Positions 1-8,713 of a stretch of 36,704 nucleotides of DNA are shown piece by piece. Every line of letters starts with the position of its first letter. Position 1 is the first letter of the stretch. The translations under genes were made by a program, and so were the position numbers. A model generated the notes under the pieces. That model saw nothing but the letters and a program-made list of their open reading frames with translations, had not been told where the DNA came from and searched no databases. This stretch comes from Bacillota bacterium (GTDB taxonomy: Bacteria > Bacillota > UBA4882 > UBA8346), in NCBI GenBank assembly GCA_023400055.1, contig JAEXFN010000025.1:1-36704 (forward strand), given 5' to 3'.

Positions 1-189
1 CAATGAGCTCTTTCTGTCACTCAATGAGCTCTTTCTGTCACTCAATGAGCTCTTTCTGTCACTCAATGAGCTCTTTCTGTCACTCAATGAGCTCTTTCTG
101 TCACTCAATGAGCTCTTTCTGTCACTCAACGAGCTCTTTCAGTCACTCAACGAGCTCTTTCAGTCGCTCAATGAGCTCTTTCTGCTACC
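1..189. repeat. 21-bp tandem repeat array (9 units, cut by window edge)
   Basis: Nine head-to-tail 21-bp units. The first six (1-126) are identical; the last three, nearest flhB, carry substitutions (units at 127, 148 and 169). Each unit contains GAGCTC. There are no unique spacers, so it is not a CRISPR array. The period is a multiple of three and the plus strand is open throughout, reading a heptad MSSFCHS repeatedly and ending at 221 inside the flhB 3' end. The minus strand is also open in one frame. The left end lies outside the window. Whether any of it is translated cannot be told. Confidence 0.95.
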
Positions 190-217
190 GAATGCTCTTC
201 ATAACCAACCGCCCGTC

Positions 218-1378
218 CTAGACGTATTTGTGCTTCAGGCGGTAGACGAAGGCCAGCACTTCCGCCACGGCCTTGTAGAGGTTGGCCGGGATCGCCGCGC
301 CGATCTCCACTGATTTATAGATCGTCCGGGCCAGCGGCTTATTTTCCACGATCGTAATGTCGTGGGCCTTGGCGATTTCCTTGATCTTTTCGGCGATATA
401 GCCTTCCCCTTTGGCCACCACCGTCGGGGCCGACATCTCGGCGGCGTTGTAACGGATGGCGACGGCCAAATGGGTCGGGTTGGTGATGATGACGTCGGCT
501 TTGGGCACATCGGCCATCATCCGCCGCGCCGCGATCTGCCGCTGCCGCTGGCGGATCTTGTTTTTGATCAGCGGATTGCCCTCGGTCTGCTTGTACTCGT
601 CTTTGACCTCTTTCTTGGTCATCCGCAGGCTTTTGTTGAATTCCCAGCGTTGATACATATAATCGAAGACCGCCAGGATAAACAGGAAAATACAGATTTT
701 CAAAGCCACCTGATAAATGATGGTCCAAATCAAAACGGCCGTGTCCAGGGGGGACTGGCCAATCACGTCCAACAGTGCGAACAAATGATCGCGAATGGTC
801 GAATACGCGAAATAACTGATGATGATCAGCTTAATCGACGATTTGGCCAGCTCGACCAGGCCCTGCATGCTGAAGAGCCGCTGGAAGCCGCTGATCGGAT
901 TGATCCGGCTGAACTTCGGTTTCAGCGCCTCCAGGGTGAACATCGGGCCCACCTGCAAGAAGTTGACCAGGATGCCGATGACCATTCCGGCGAAGCCCAG
1001 CGGCAGGAACATTTTCAGGAAGAACAGCAGGTGCTGCAGGAAAAGCTGCTGGGCGCCGGTCTCGCTCAAGTCGCGGCCAAGCGCCGCCCCCGGCCCCAGG
1101 CAATTTTTCAAATACACCGCCAGCTCGGAATACATCCATTTCCCCAGGGCGTTGATGAAAAGGAAGACGGCCAATAAAACAACCACCGAGTTCAACTCGG
1201 TGCTTTTGGATACCTGACCCTTCTGTCTGGCTTCCTGCTTGCGTTTGGGGGTCGCTTCCTCGGTACGGTCGGGATCCGCGGCAAAAAACTGCAAATTGAA
1301 CTGCCAGGCCGGCAGAAGGTTCGCGGCCGGCCCGGCCGGCTGGCGCTTTATCCATGGCATTTTCCGGTTCTCGCTCAC
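218..1378 (-). CDS. flhB: flagellar type III export switch protein FlhB
   Basis: Inner-membrane component of the flagellar export gate that switches substrate specificity from rod/hook proteins to filament proteins. The 386-residue product has four hydrophobic segments between about residues 65 and 240, then a cytoplasmic domain with the autocleavage motif NPTH at residues 300-303, where cleavage falls between Asn and Pro. The N-terminal FFAADPDRTEEATPKR stretch is typical of the family. The start is GTG with GGGAGAGG upstream. It is the last gene of the flagellar operon in the window, 45 bp after fliR. FlhA, which usually follows, would lie beyond the left edge; the 21-bp tandem array occupies that junction here. 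Confidence 0.97.
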   Translation of the reverse strand: MSENRKMPWIKRQPAGPAANLLPAWQFNLQFFAADPDRTEEATPKRKQEARQKGQVSKSTELNSVVVLLAVFLFINALGKWMYSELAVYLKNCLGPGAALGRDLSETGAQQLFLQHLLFFLKMFLPLGFAGMVIGILVNFLQVGPMFTLEALKPKFSRINPISGFQRLFSMQGLVELAKSSIKLIIISYFAYSTIRDHLFALLDVIGQSPLDTAVLIWTIIYQVALKICIFLFILAVFDYMYQRWEFNKSLRMTKKEVKDEYKQTEGNPLIKNKIRQRQRQIAARRMMADVPKADVIITNPTHLAVAIRYNAAEMSAPTVVAKGEGYIAEKIKEIAKAHDITIVENKPLARTIYKSVEIGAAIPANLYKAVAEVLAFVYRLKHKYV

Positions 1379-1423
1379 GAGCCTCTCCCACCATCGCCGT
1401 TTGGCGCCGGTTCCCGGCCCTTG

Positions 1424-2215
1424 CTAGCCATGCAGTTGCAGCAGCAACCCGCGAATGGCGCGGAAGGTTTCGCCGGAATTGGCGAACAGCGTTTCCAAAA
1501 CCATAATATAAGCCGGCAGAAACAGGATCAACATTATCAGGCCCAGGATGATCTTGACCGGAAAGCCGATCATGAACACGTTGATCTGCGGCAGCAACTT
1601 GGCGATGATTCCCAGCGCGACATCGGCCAGGAAGATCGCTCCGACGATCGGCAAGCCGATTCTGAATCCCAACAGGAACATTCCGGAGAAAAGCCTCAAC
1701 AACCAGCCGATGCTCTCTTTCTTAAAGACCAGCATCCCCGGGCCGACCAGATCGTAACTCTTGATCAGCGCCAGGATCAGGGCGTGGTGGGCATTGATCG
1801 CCAGAAAGACGATGATGGCGATCAAGTAGTTGAGCTGTCCCAGGATCGGTAACTCGGTTCCGGAGTTGGGGTCGAGGATGTTGACCACCCCAAAACCCAG
1901 CGAAACATCGAAAAAATAGCCACTCAGCTGCACGGCATAGAACGTAAAACTGGCGACGAAGCCGATGAGCAGTCCGATCAGCACTTCCTGGAGCAAGATA
2001 AAGACGATGACCCCGATATTATAATCGGCGAAACCGGCTTGAACCTTTATAAAAGGTGCGATCACCAAGGCCAAGGCGAAAGCAATCACGATCTTGGCCG
2101 GCACCGGGATGCTCCGGCTCTGCAGGACCGGCGCAGCCACCACCAGGCCCGAGGTCCGGCAAAAACCGAGCAAGATTTGGATCAGCGTGACTCCCAAAAG
2201 ATGTTCCAAATTCAA
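1424..2215 (-). CDS. fliR: flagellar biosynthetic protein FliR
   Basis: Integral membrane subunit of the export gate, which forms a helical FliP-FliQ-FliR pore through the MS ring. The 263-residue protein is almost entirely hydrophobic helices, with the FliR/SpaR-like signature stretch around residues 15-60 and another conserved hydrophobic block near residues 120-160. The likely start is TTG, with GGTAGGGA a few bases upstream that also contains the end of fliQ. It lies 9 bp after fliQ and 45 bp before flhB, the standard order. Confidence 0.95.
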   Translation of the reverse strand: MNLEHLLGVTLIQILLGFCRTSGLVVAAPVLQSRSIPVPAKIVIAFALALVIAPFIKVQAGFADYNIGVIVFILLQEVLIGLLIGFVASFTFYAVQLSGYFFDVSLGFGVVNILDPNSGTELPILGQLNYLIAIIVFLAINAHHALILALIKSYDLVGPGMLVFKKESIGWLLRLFSGMFLLGFRIGLPIVGAIFLADVALGIIAKLLPQINVFMIGFPVKIILGLIMLILFLPAYIMVLETLFANSGETFRAIRGLLLQLHG

Positions 2216-2224
2216 ATCCGGTCC

Positions 2225-2500
2225 CTACCTGATAAAAGTGAATTGGCCCAGATTGGCCAAGATCTTATTGGTGAATGAAAGCAGGACATGCAACATCCAG
2301 GGCCCGAAAACCACCATCGAGACCAGGATCGCGATGAGTTTCGGTATGAAAGACAGCGTCTGCTCATGAATCTGGGTTGTCGCTTGGAAAATGCTGATGA
2401 CCAAGCCGACGATCAAACCGATTCCGAGCAGCGGCGCGGAAACCAGCAACACGGTCCACAATGCCTCGCGAATGACGGCCGTTACAAAGGTATCGGTCAA
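2225..2500 (-). CDS. fliQ: flagellar biosynthetic protein FliQ
   Basis: Small two-helix subunit of the export gate. Hydrophobic segments lie at about residues 15-38 and 50-75 of a 91-residue product. An in-frame ATG lies 24 bp further upstream (2524), but the TTG at 2498-2500 is preceded at good distance by AGGGGTGAT. It gives a protein beginning (M)TDTFV, close to the usual FliQ start and length of about 89 residues, so the TTG was chosen. It sits between fliP and fliR. Confidence 0.92.
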   Translation of the reverse strand: MTDTFVTAVIREALWTVLLVSAPLLGIGLIVGLVISIFQATTQIHEQTLSFIPKLIAILVSMVVFGPWMLHVLLSFTNKILANLGQFTFIR

Positions 2501-2531
2501 GCGGATCACCCCTTTTGAATTCATAGCCGCT

Positions 2532-3455
2532 TCAATGGAAACTCATGATCAACGACTGGGCCACCAGATGCCAGCCGTCGACCATTACAAACAGCAATAT
2601 CTTGAACGGCAACGAGATCATCACCGGCGGCAACATCATCATTCCCATGGACATCAGCGTGCTGGCGACGATCATGTCGATCACCAGGAACGGGATGAAG
2701 ATCATAAACCCGATTTGAAAAGCGGTTTTCAACTCACTGATGATAAAGGCGGGAATCAGCACCTGCGACGGAATATCCGCTTCGCTTTTGGGCCGCGCCA
2801 GATGCGCCGCTTGAATGAATAATTTCAGATCCTTGGTCCGGGTCTGCTTGAACATGAACTTGCGCACCGGGTCCATCGCTTTCCCGAAGGCCGCCTCCTG
2901 GCTCAATTGGCCCTTTAAATACGGTTGCAACGCCGTGTCATTCACCACCGACCAGGTCGGGGCCATGGTGAAAAACGTCAGAAAGAGCGCGAGACCGATC
3001 ATCACCTGGTTGGGAGGCATTTGGTTGGTACCGATGGCGTTCCTGGTAAACGAAAGCACGATGACGATCCGGATGAACGAAGTCGTCATGATCAAAATGG
3101 CGGGAGCCAGCGAGAGCACCGTAAGCAGTAATAAGATCTGGAGACTCTGGGCTGTCTCCGCCGGAGTGTTGGCGGATCCGACTCCCAGCTCCAGCCGGGG
3201 AATGGGGAGCGCTTGAGTAGCGCCCCAAACCGGGAAGCCGGTCGTCAGCAAGAACACGAGAGTATATAATACTACGGCAAAGATCGGTTTTCCTTTTGAT
3301 CCAGTAAATTTCTTTGATTCGCCGCGGCTTTGCATCGGGTCACCCGGGGTCGCGCCGCTGCCAGGCCGCGCCCTGCGGCTGAAAAAGCGCCAAAAATATT
3401 GAAATTTCCTGCCGGCGGCGCAAAATTTGTCACGGTTCAGAATGCTCGCTTTCAT
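2532..3455 (-). CDS. fliP: flagellar biosynthetic protein FliP
   Basis: Core subunit of the FliPQR export pore. The conserved FliP body starts around LILLLTVLSLAPAILIMTTS and contains the family block FTRNAIGTNQMPPNQVMIGL, followed by the C-terminal membrane helices. The chosen ATG overlaps the fliO stop codon by four bases (ATGA) and gives 307 residues. That puts about 57 mostly basic residues in front of a signal-peptide-like helix, which is long for the family. An internal ATG at 3335, preceded by GGGTGA, would give a more usual signal peptide, and an ATG at 3485 is also open. The gene identity is certain; the start is not. Confidence 0.93.
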   Translation of the reverse strand: MKASILNRDKFCAAGRKFQYFWRFFSRRARPGSGATPGDPMQSRGESKKFTGSKGKPIFAVVLYTLVFLLTTGFPVWGATQALPIPRLELGVGSANTPAETAQSLQILLLLTVLSLAPAILIMTTSFIRIVIVLSFTRNAIGTNQMPPNQVMIGLALFLTFFTMAPTWSVVNDTALQPYLKGQLSQEAAFGKAMDPVRKFMFKQTRTKDLKLFIQAAHLARPKSEADIPSQVLIPAFIISELKTAFQIGFMIFIPFLVIDMIVASTLMSMGMMMLPPVMISLPFKILLFVMVDGWHLVAQSLIMSFH

Positions 3456-4024
3456 CGTGAACGGCCTTTGCCTTTCGTATTCCATCGTTTGATTCTTTCC
3501 AGACCATCCAGCAGTTTCTGACGGGCAGCGCGGACGGACGAATCGTCCTCGCTGGACTCCGGCGGCTGGATCGCGGCAGTGAGGACTTTTTGAAAAGAAT
3601 GCAACATTTCCGGCAATTTGCCGCCCAATACGGGCTGTTCCGCAGGGGCGTTTTTTTGAAGTTCCTCATAAAGCTGGGGATCATCCAACTCCTTGATGAG
3701 TTGTATTCCCCCTTCAGTGCTGCTGACGAGCAGGATCTTGCCATGGAACAGTAAAAGATAAAGATGGCGGTTAGGTCCCAAAAACAGGCTTTCCGCCACC
3801 TTTAGATGCTTTGCTTGCGCATATCCTAACTTACCGGCCATTTTTTTGGTGACCCAATAAGCGATACCGAGCACAATCACTAACGAGAAGAGAGCCCAGA
3901 TCCATTGCAAACCACTGAAATTTGGCGGAACTTCGTCACCGGCATCTGCGAAGGCTATGGCGGGGAGGAGGACGACGCCCATCACAACCGACAGATGCAT
4001 CCATGCCTGGTTTGTCTTCTTCAA
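3452..4024 (-). CDS. fliO: flagellar biosynthetic protein FliO/FliZ
   Basis: Accessory membrane protein that helps assemble the FliP ring. The 190-residue product has an N-terminal signal-peptide-like helix (about residues 9-27, ending AFADA), a membrane helix at about residues 40-60, and a cytoplasmic part containing the family-typical KHLKVAESLFLGPNRHLYLL followed by a variable charged tail. Start is TTG with AAAGGGAGA upstream. It lies between cheY and fliP, as in Bacillus, and its stop overlaps the fliP start. Confidence 0.9.
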   Translation of the reverse strand: MKKTNQAWMHLSVVMGVVLLPAIAFADAGDEVPPNFSGLQWIWALFSLVIVLGIAYWVTKKMAGKLGYAQAKHLKVAESLFLGPNRHLYLLLFHGKILLVSSTEGGIQLIKELDDPQLYEELQKNAPAEQPVLGGKLPEMLHSFQKVLTAAIQPPESSEDDSSVRAARQKLLDGLERIKRWNTKGKGRSR

Positions 4025-4042
4025 CGAATTTCTCCCTTTCGT

Positions 4043-4405
4043 TTATGCCAAAACCTTGCGGACAGCTTCCAGGACCCGTTCCGGCTGGAAAGGTTTTACG
4101 ACGAAATCCTTCGCTCCGGCTTGAATGGCGTCGATGACCATCGCTTGCTGTCCCATGGCGCTGCACATGATGATTAAGGCATTGGAGTCGACCTTGCGGA
4201 TCTCTTTCACTGCGGTGATGCCATCCATATCCGGCATGGTAATATCCATCGTCACCAAATCCGGCCGCAACTCCTTAAACTTTTCAATGGCCTTGGTGCC
4301 GTCTTCTGCCTCGCCAACCACTTCATAACCGCCCTTGCGCAAAATATCCTTGATCATCATCCGCATGAATGCGGCGTCATCAACGACCAATACCCTGTTT
4401 CCCAC
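4043..4405 (-). CDS. cheY: chemotaxis response regulator CheY
   Basis: Single receiver-domain regulator that carries the phosphoryl signal from CheA to the flagellar switch. The 120-residue product has the acidic pair D9-D10, phosphoacceptor D54 in the LVTMDITMPDMDG block, S82 in CSAMGQQ and K104 in VVKPF, so all catalytic positions are present. There is no output domain. GTG at 4403-4405 is preferred over the TTG one codon upstream because it lies 7 bases after AAGGAGG and gives the usual MGxRVL start. It sits directly downstream of fliY, its switch partner and phosphatase. Confidence 0.97.
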   Translation of the reverse strand: MGNRVLVVDDAAFMRMMIKDILRKGGYEVVGEAEDGTKAIEKFKELRPDLVTMDITMPDMDGITAVKEIRKVDSNALIIMCSAMGQQAMVIDAIQAGAKDFVVKPFQPERVLEAVRKVLA

Positions 4406-4426
4406 CAAAACTCCTCCTTAGCGAAC

Positions 4427-5596
4427 TTATTGAAGTGTGCTTGCACGTTCCAGCGGACTAATGATGTCGGTAATCTTAATCCCGAAGTTTTCATCGATCA
4501 CGACCACTTCGCCCTTGGCGATCAACTTGCCGTTCACTAAAACGTCCACCGGATCCCCGGCCAGTTTGTCCAGTTCAATGATGGACCCCAATCCCAATTC
4601 CAGTATCTCTTTGATCTTCATGCGGGTGCTGCCCAGTTCGACCGTAACTTGCAACGGCACGTCCATGATCAGGCCGATGTTGCCACTGCTCATCTCGCGC
4701 CCGCTTTTGGCTGCGCCCAACGGACTAAACTGGGCCGACTGCACCATCACCGGCTGCTGACGCGGCTCCGGCGGCGCTGGGGGAGGCATGTTCGCGCTGG
4801 GCGGCGGCGCCATGCCGTAAGCCGCTGCCGGGTTGCTCTGCGCCGGTTGCGCCAGCGGCGGAACGGGAGCGGAAACCGGCGTCTGCGCCGGCGCGGGCGC
4901 GACGGTCGCCGCCGGAGCCGCGGGCTCGGTCAGAGCCAACAGCGAATCCGCCAAGTCGACGCCCAAGCGGAAGGGCATTAACAGCATGATCTCACTATCG
5001 ATTAATTCTTCGATCTTCATCCGGAACGAAACCACGATCATCGAAGCTTCCAAGTCCTGATAACGCATGAAGGGTTTGTCTTCCGACAGATTGACCTTCT
5101 CCACCCGCGGGGGTTCAATGTCGATGCGTTTATTCAAAAGAGTCGACAAGGAGGTGCAGGCGCTGCCCACCATCTGGTTCATGGCTTCGCCGACCGCACT
5201 CAGCTCCATCTCGCTCAGGTCATCGGAAGGATTGGAACCATCCCCGCCCATCATCAAATCGGCGATGACCGCCGAATCGGACACTTTGAGAATCAGCACA
5301 TTGCTGCCGGAAAGTCCCCGTTTGTAATTCACTTCGACAATCACATAGGGTACAGGATGCTCTTCTTTGATCTCGCGTTGCGTGGTGACCCGGACAGTCG
5401 GAGTATCGATGACGACCCGTTTCTTCAAAATATCCGATAACGCCGTCGACGCCGTCCCGTAACTGATATTGCCAATCTCCCCCAACGCGTCTTTCTGAAG
5501 CGGGGATAACTGTTCACCGGTTTCAGCCGTTTCGCTGATTTCACTATCTCTGAGTAGCGCGTTGATTTCCTCTTGGGAAAGGATCTGTCGCTCCAT
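4427..5596 (-). CDS. fliY: flagellar motor switch phosphatase FliY (CheC-FliN fusion)
   Basis: Switch-complex C-ring protein that also dephosphorylates CheY-P. Domains in order: an N-terminal CheY-P-binding peptide (ILSQEEINALL, residues 5-15), a CheC-like domain (about 30-205) with the conserved patterns LGEIGNISYGTAST and MELSAVGEAMNQMVG, a Pro/Ala-rich linker (about 220-290), and a C-terminal FliN/SpoA domain (about 305-385). The length of 389 residues is normal for FliY. The start ATG lies 1 bp after the fliM stop codon, and cheY follows within 25 bp. Confidence 0.96.
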   Translation of the reverse strand: MERQILSQEEINALLRDSEISETAETGEQLSPLQKDALGEIGNISYGTASTALSDILKKRVVIDTPTVRVTTQREIKEEHPVPYVIVEVNYKRGLSGSNVLILKVSDSAVIADLMMGGDGSNPSDDLSEMELSAVGEAMNQMVGSACTSLSTLLNKRIDIEPPRVEKVNLSEDKPFMRYQDLEASMIVVSFRMKIEELIDSEIMLLMPFRLGVDLADSLLALTEPAAPAATVAPAPAQTPVSAPVPPLAQPAQSNPAAAYGMAPPPSANMPPPAPPEPRQQPVMVQSAQFSPLGAAKSGREMSSGNIGLIMDVPLQVTVELGSTRMKIKEILELGLGSIIELDKLAGDPVDVLVNGKLIAKGEVVVIDENFGIKITDIISPLERASTLQ

Positions 5597-5597
5597 C

Positions 5598-6584
5598 CTA
5601 ATTCCCCTCCTCTCGTAGAATCTGGCCGATCTGAATTGCCATGCGGTTTCCGGAAGTTCCGGGACTGCCCCGGAACTTTACTTGATTGGCGATCTTGATA
5701 TCCATTAAGCCCTTGACCGACTGATCGAGCTCAATGACGTCTCCGACCGCGATATTCAACAATTCGCCGACCGTTATCTGAGCCCGGCCCAATTCGGCAA
5801 TAACCGGCACTTTCGCTTGGCCCAAACGGTTTTGCAAAGCGATGATGCCATTGGCCGCCGCCGATTTATCTTTGCGGGTGAACCACACCTGCGCGTTCAG
5901 GCGATCCAAAATCGGCTCAATGACAACGAACGGCATACAAACGTTCATCATCCCAAAAGCTTCCGCGATCCGCACCTCAAGCGTCACCAGAATAATCATA
6001 TCGGTCGGCGGCACGATCTGCGTGAATAACGGATTGGATTCCAGCGTCTCGTAGACCGGTTCCAGCTCAATGACTGCTTTCCAGGCTTCTTTCAGGTTGG
6101 TGAAAGTCTTTAAAATTACGCGTTTGATTACCGTCTGTTCGATATCCGTCAATTCGCGAATTTTTTCAACCGAATTTCCGGGTCCTCCCAGCAACCGGTC
6201 GACTACCGCGAACGCCAGCTGGGGCGAGATTTCCAAAACAACGTTTCCTTCCAGCGGTTTTAACGAAATGATCGTCATTACCGTCGGATTGTTCAAGGAC
6301 TTGGTGAACTCTTCGTACGTCAGCTGATCGATGGAGACCACCTGCGCCCGAACCATGCTCCGCAAATAGGTCGATAATGAAGTGGTAAGCAAACGGGCAA
6401 AGTTCTCATGCAACATCACCAACGTCCGCAATTGATCCTTGGACAATTTGTTCGGACGGCGGAAATCATAAGGTTTTACCTTTTTCTTCTTTTCCTCGCT
6501 GATTACCTCATCGACTTTGAGAGTCCCGGAAGAAAGGGCTTCAAGCAGAGCATCGATTTCACTTTGTGATAGAACTTCAGCCAC
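5598..6584 (-). CDS. fliM: flagellar motor switch protein FliM
   Basis: C-ring component that binds phosphorylated CheY and reverses rotation. The 328-residue product has the N-terminal CheY-P-binding motif LSQSEIDALLEAL (residues 5-17), a central CheC-like domain (about 45-225) and a C-terminal SpoA domain (about 245-325). Start is GTG with GGAGGTGTAA upstream at a rather long spacing. It lies 26 bp after fliL and 1 bp before fliY. Confidence 0.97.
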   Translation of the reverse strand: MAEVLSQSEIDALLEALSSGTLKVDEVISEEKKKKVKPYDFRRPNKLSKDQLRTLVMLHENFARLLTTSLSTYLRSMVRAQVVSIDQLTYEEFTKSLNNPTVMTIISLKPLEGNVVLEISPQLAFAVVDRLLGGPGNSVEKIRELTDIEQTVIKRVILKTFTNLKEAWKAVIELEPVYETLESNPLFTQIVPPTDMIILVTLEVRIAEAFGMMNVCMPFVVIEPILDRLNAQVWFTRKDKSAAANGIIALQNRLGQAKVPVIAELGRAQITVGELLNIAVGDVIELDQSVKGLMDIKIANQVKFRGSPGTSGNRMAIQIGQILREEGN

Positions 6585-6610
6585 TTTTCCGTTACACCTC
6601 CGACCGCAAA

Positions 6611-7084
6611 TTATTGGATAACAAAATCTTCGAAGAATAAATTGTTAATTTTGCCAGTGAGTAAACAGCGGTTGATACTTGCGATAATTTCGCTGCGAAG
6701 CGCATCTTTACCTTCTTTTTGGTCGATTTTCTCTTTGGTTTTGGTGGACAAAATACTGATAATCAGGTCGCGAAATTGGGGTATTCTCCGGGTAACTTCA
6801 TCCTTCACTTTTTCCTCATCTTGTTTATCGGCCCTGATCTCTAAGGTGATATTGACCTTCAGGTAATGTTCGGACCCGTCTTCCGCGGCAATATTGACGA
6901 TGATCTCGCTGCCGAGCGGCACCAGCGGCCCGATCTCCCCGGCCGAAACCGCGCCTTCGGAGCCCTTGTGGCTGTCCACTTGCCGAAAGGTCATAAAGAT
7001 AAAAGTCCCGGCAATGACCACGGTGATTAGGAATGAGAACAGGCCAATTATCAAAATATTGTTATTCTTTGGTTCACTTGCCAT
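6611..7084 (-). CDS. fliL: flagellar basal body-associated protein FliL
   Basis: Single-pass membrane protein that surrounds and supports the MotAB stator. The 157-residue product has a membrane helix at about residues 10-30 and a periplasmic SPFH-like domain containing the family pattern LKVNITLEI and a C-terminal LTGKINNLFFEDFVIQ. The ATG overlaps the 3' end of motB by 11 bp, consistent with translational coupling of a stator gene and its partner. Confidence 0.94.
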   Translation of the reverse strand: MASEPKNNNILIIGLFSFLITVVIAGTFIFMTFRQVDSHKGSEGAVSAGEIGPLVPLGSEIIVNIAAEDGSEHYLKVNITLEIRADKQDEEKVKDEVTRRIPQFRDLIISILSTKTKEKIDQKEGKDALRSEIIASINRCLLTGKINNLFFEDFVIQ

Positions 7085-7853
7085 TTTCCTTCCCCCTGAT
7101 CTGACCCTCTCGTTGGTTGTAAAAACTGTTAATAATGATTATATCAACACGCCGGTTGCGTGCCCGATTCTCTTCGCTGGTATTGGGACAGATTGGCCGG
7201 TATGGACCATATCCGGCCACCGCGATGCGGCTCGGATTCATCTTGACGGTGTCGATCAGATATTTGGCGACATTTACCGCCCGCATCACCGAAAGTTCCC
7301 AGTTTGACGGGTATTTTGAATTGCTGATGGGCAAATCGCAAGTATGCCCTTCGACCCTGATGGGATAGGCCTGCTGATTAATGGTGGTGCCGACTTCACT
7401 CAGCATCAGATAAGCGTCTTTTAAAATATCTGCCGAACCGATCTGAAAAAAGGACCTTTCTTTGAAACTGATCGTTATGCCATATTCGCTATAAGTAACT
7501 TCCACGTTACCGCGGAACTTATTGCTGTCAATTACTGATTTTATCGTTTTGTACATTTCCGACCATTTGCGGGCCTCTTCCTCTCCCATTTTGGGGTTGG
7601 AGGTTACCGGAGCCAAGCCAGTTTCGACGATGGATTTCCCACTTTTCAAGACTCCGATATTGCCATTCCCGATTCCACCGCTGAGTGCGATCCGTAACGA
7701 TTCAGCCATCTGCTCATATTTATTTTTATCGAGCGAAGACATCGCATAAAGGGCGACGAAAAAAGTCAAAACCAAGGTCACCATATCGCCGTAGGTTTGC
7801 AACCAAATCGGCAAGCCGGTGGATTGTTCGTTCGGCTTTCTTCTTTTAAACAA
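7074..7853 (-). CDS. motB: flagellar motor stator protein MotB
   Basis: Peptidoglycan-anchored stator subunit. The 259-residue product has a single N-terminal membrane helix with the essential proton-binding Asp at residue 23 (TYGDMVTLVLTFFVALYAMSS), a plug/linker region, and an OmpA-like peptidoglycan-binding domain (about 125-250) with VEGHTCDLPI and NRARNRRVDI. The start is TTG, with AGGTGAAA upstream inside the motA 3' end, and the two genes overlap by 8 bp. Confidence 0.96.
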   Translation of the reverse strand: MFKRRKPNEQSTGLPIWLQTYGDMVTLVLTFFVALYAMSSLDKNKYEQMAESLRIALSGGIGNGNIGVLKSGKSIVETGLAPVTSNPKMGEEEARKWSEMYKTIKSVIDSNKFRGNVEVTYSEYGITISFKERSFFQIGSADILKDAYLMLSEVGTTINQQAYPIRVEGHTCDLPISNSKYPSNWELSVMRAVNVAKYLIDTVKMNPSRIAVAGYGPYRPICPNTSEENRARNRRVDIIIINSFYNQREGQIRGKENGK

Positions 7854-8658
7854 GCGGTTTCACCTCTTGAACTTTACCGCGGCCGATGCTTACGCGTTGC
7901 AATGTACCTCGCTGACCAGGTGCCAAGAAAGCCATTAGTTTCTCGCCGATCAAGCGCGGATTCTCTCCGGCCTGAATGGCCAGGATCCCTTCCACGATCA
8001 TTTGCCGAACCAAAATTTCATCCGAACTCAATTTAGCGAGTTTCCCGGCAACCGGAACACAAAAAAGATTGGCCCAAACCGCCCCGTAAAACGTGGTAAT
8101 GAGCGCAACGGCCATGGAAGGTCCGATCCTTGACACATCGCTCAGGTGACTCAGCATTTGAATCAGTCCGATGACCGTACCGATCATGCCGAAGCCCGGC
8201 GCCAGGATCCCCCAGGAATCGTAGAAAGCCTTATTAGCCTTGTGACGTTCTTCCATGACAGCGATCTCTACTTCCAGGATATTACGGACCAATTCCGGGT
8301 CGGTACCATCGACCAGTAATTGAACTCCCTTCTTTAGAAAGGGATCCTCTAGCGTTTGAACATCATCTTCCAAAGATAAAATTCCATCGCGTCTTGCTTT
8401 TTTAGCGTATCCGACAATCGCGTCAATCAATTGCTGCGGCTGTAAATCAGCAGGAAAAAACACCTGTTTTAGCGATTTAAAAGCGGAGCCAAACTGTCTA
8501 AATGAATGATTGACCATTAAAGCCATGATGGACCCGCCAAAGGTAATAAAGAGCGAAGGGGTATCGAAAAAGCCCAACAATGAACCATTCAGTGAAATTC
8601 CGATCGTCAGTAATAAAAGCCCGCCGACCACTCCAATAAATGTGGAAAAATTTTTCAT
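7846..8658 (-). CDS. motA: flagellar motor stator protein MotA
   Basis: Ion-channel stator subunit forming the MotA5MotB2 complex. The 270-residue product has four membrane helices (about residues 3-20, 28-45, 145-170 and 178-200), with the conserved cytoplasmic loop between helices 2 and 3 and the stretch GMIGTVIGLIQML. An upstream in-frame TTG exists (8679), but GGTGGGAG lies immediately before the ATG at 8656-8658, so that ATG was chosen. MotA and MotB sit inside the fla operon rather than at a separate locus, between flbD and fliL. Confidence 0.96.
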   Translation of the reverse strand: MKNFSTFIGVVGGLLLLTIGISLNGSLLGFFDTPSLFITFGGSIMALMVNHSFRQFGSAFKSLKQVFFPADLQPQQLIDAIVGYAKKARRDGILSLEDDVQTLEDPFLKKGVQLLVDGTDPELVRNILEVEIAVMEERHKANKAFYDSWGILAPGFGMIGTVIGLIQMLSHLSDVSRIGPSMAVALITTFYGAVWANLFCVPVAGKLAKLSSDEILVRQMIVEGILAIQAGENPRLIGEKLMAFLAPGQRGTLQRVSIGRGKVQEVKPLV

Positions 8659-8691
8659 GTGGCTCCCACCTTGAATCAACTGCCGTTGTTT

Positions 8692-8709
8692 TTGTAATGC
8701 CTATTACAA
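8692..8709. repeat. short perfect palindrome between flbD and motA
   Basis: TTGTAAT-gcct-ATTACAA, 7-bp arms with a 4-base loop, lies in the 55-bp gap between flbD and motA. It could be a small RNA hairpin or a protein-binding site; nothing further can be said from sequence. Confidence 0.4.
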
Positions 8710-8713
8710 TCGC

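Noticed and set aside
1..189. CRISPR array
   Set aside because: The 21-bp units are directly adjacent with no unique spacers and no cas genes are present.
362..1177. Long plus-strand reading frame over flhB
   Set aside because: It is antisense to a clear FlhB gene, with no homology and low-complexity composition; a shadow of codon bias.
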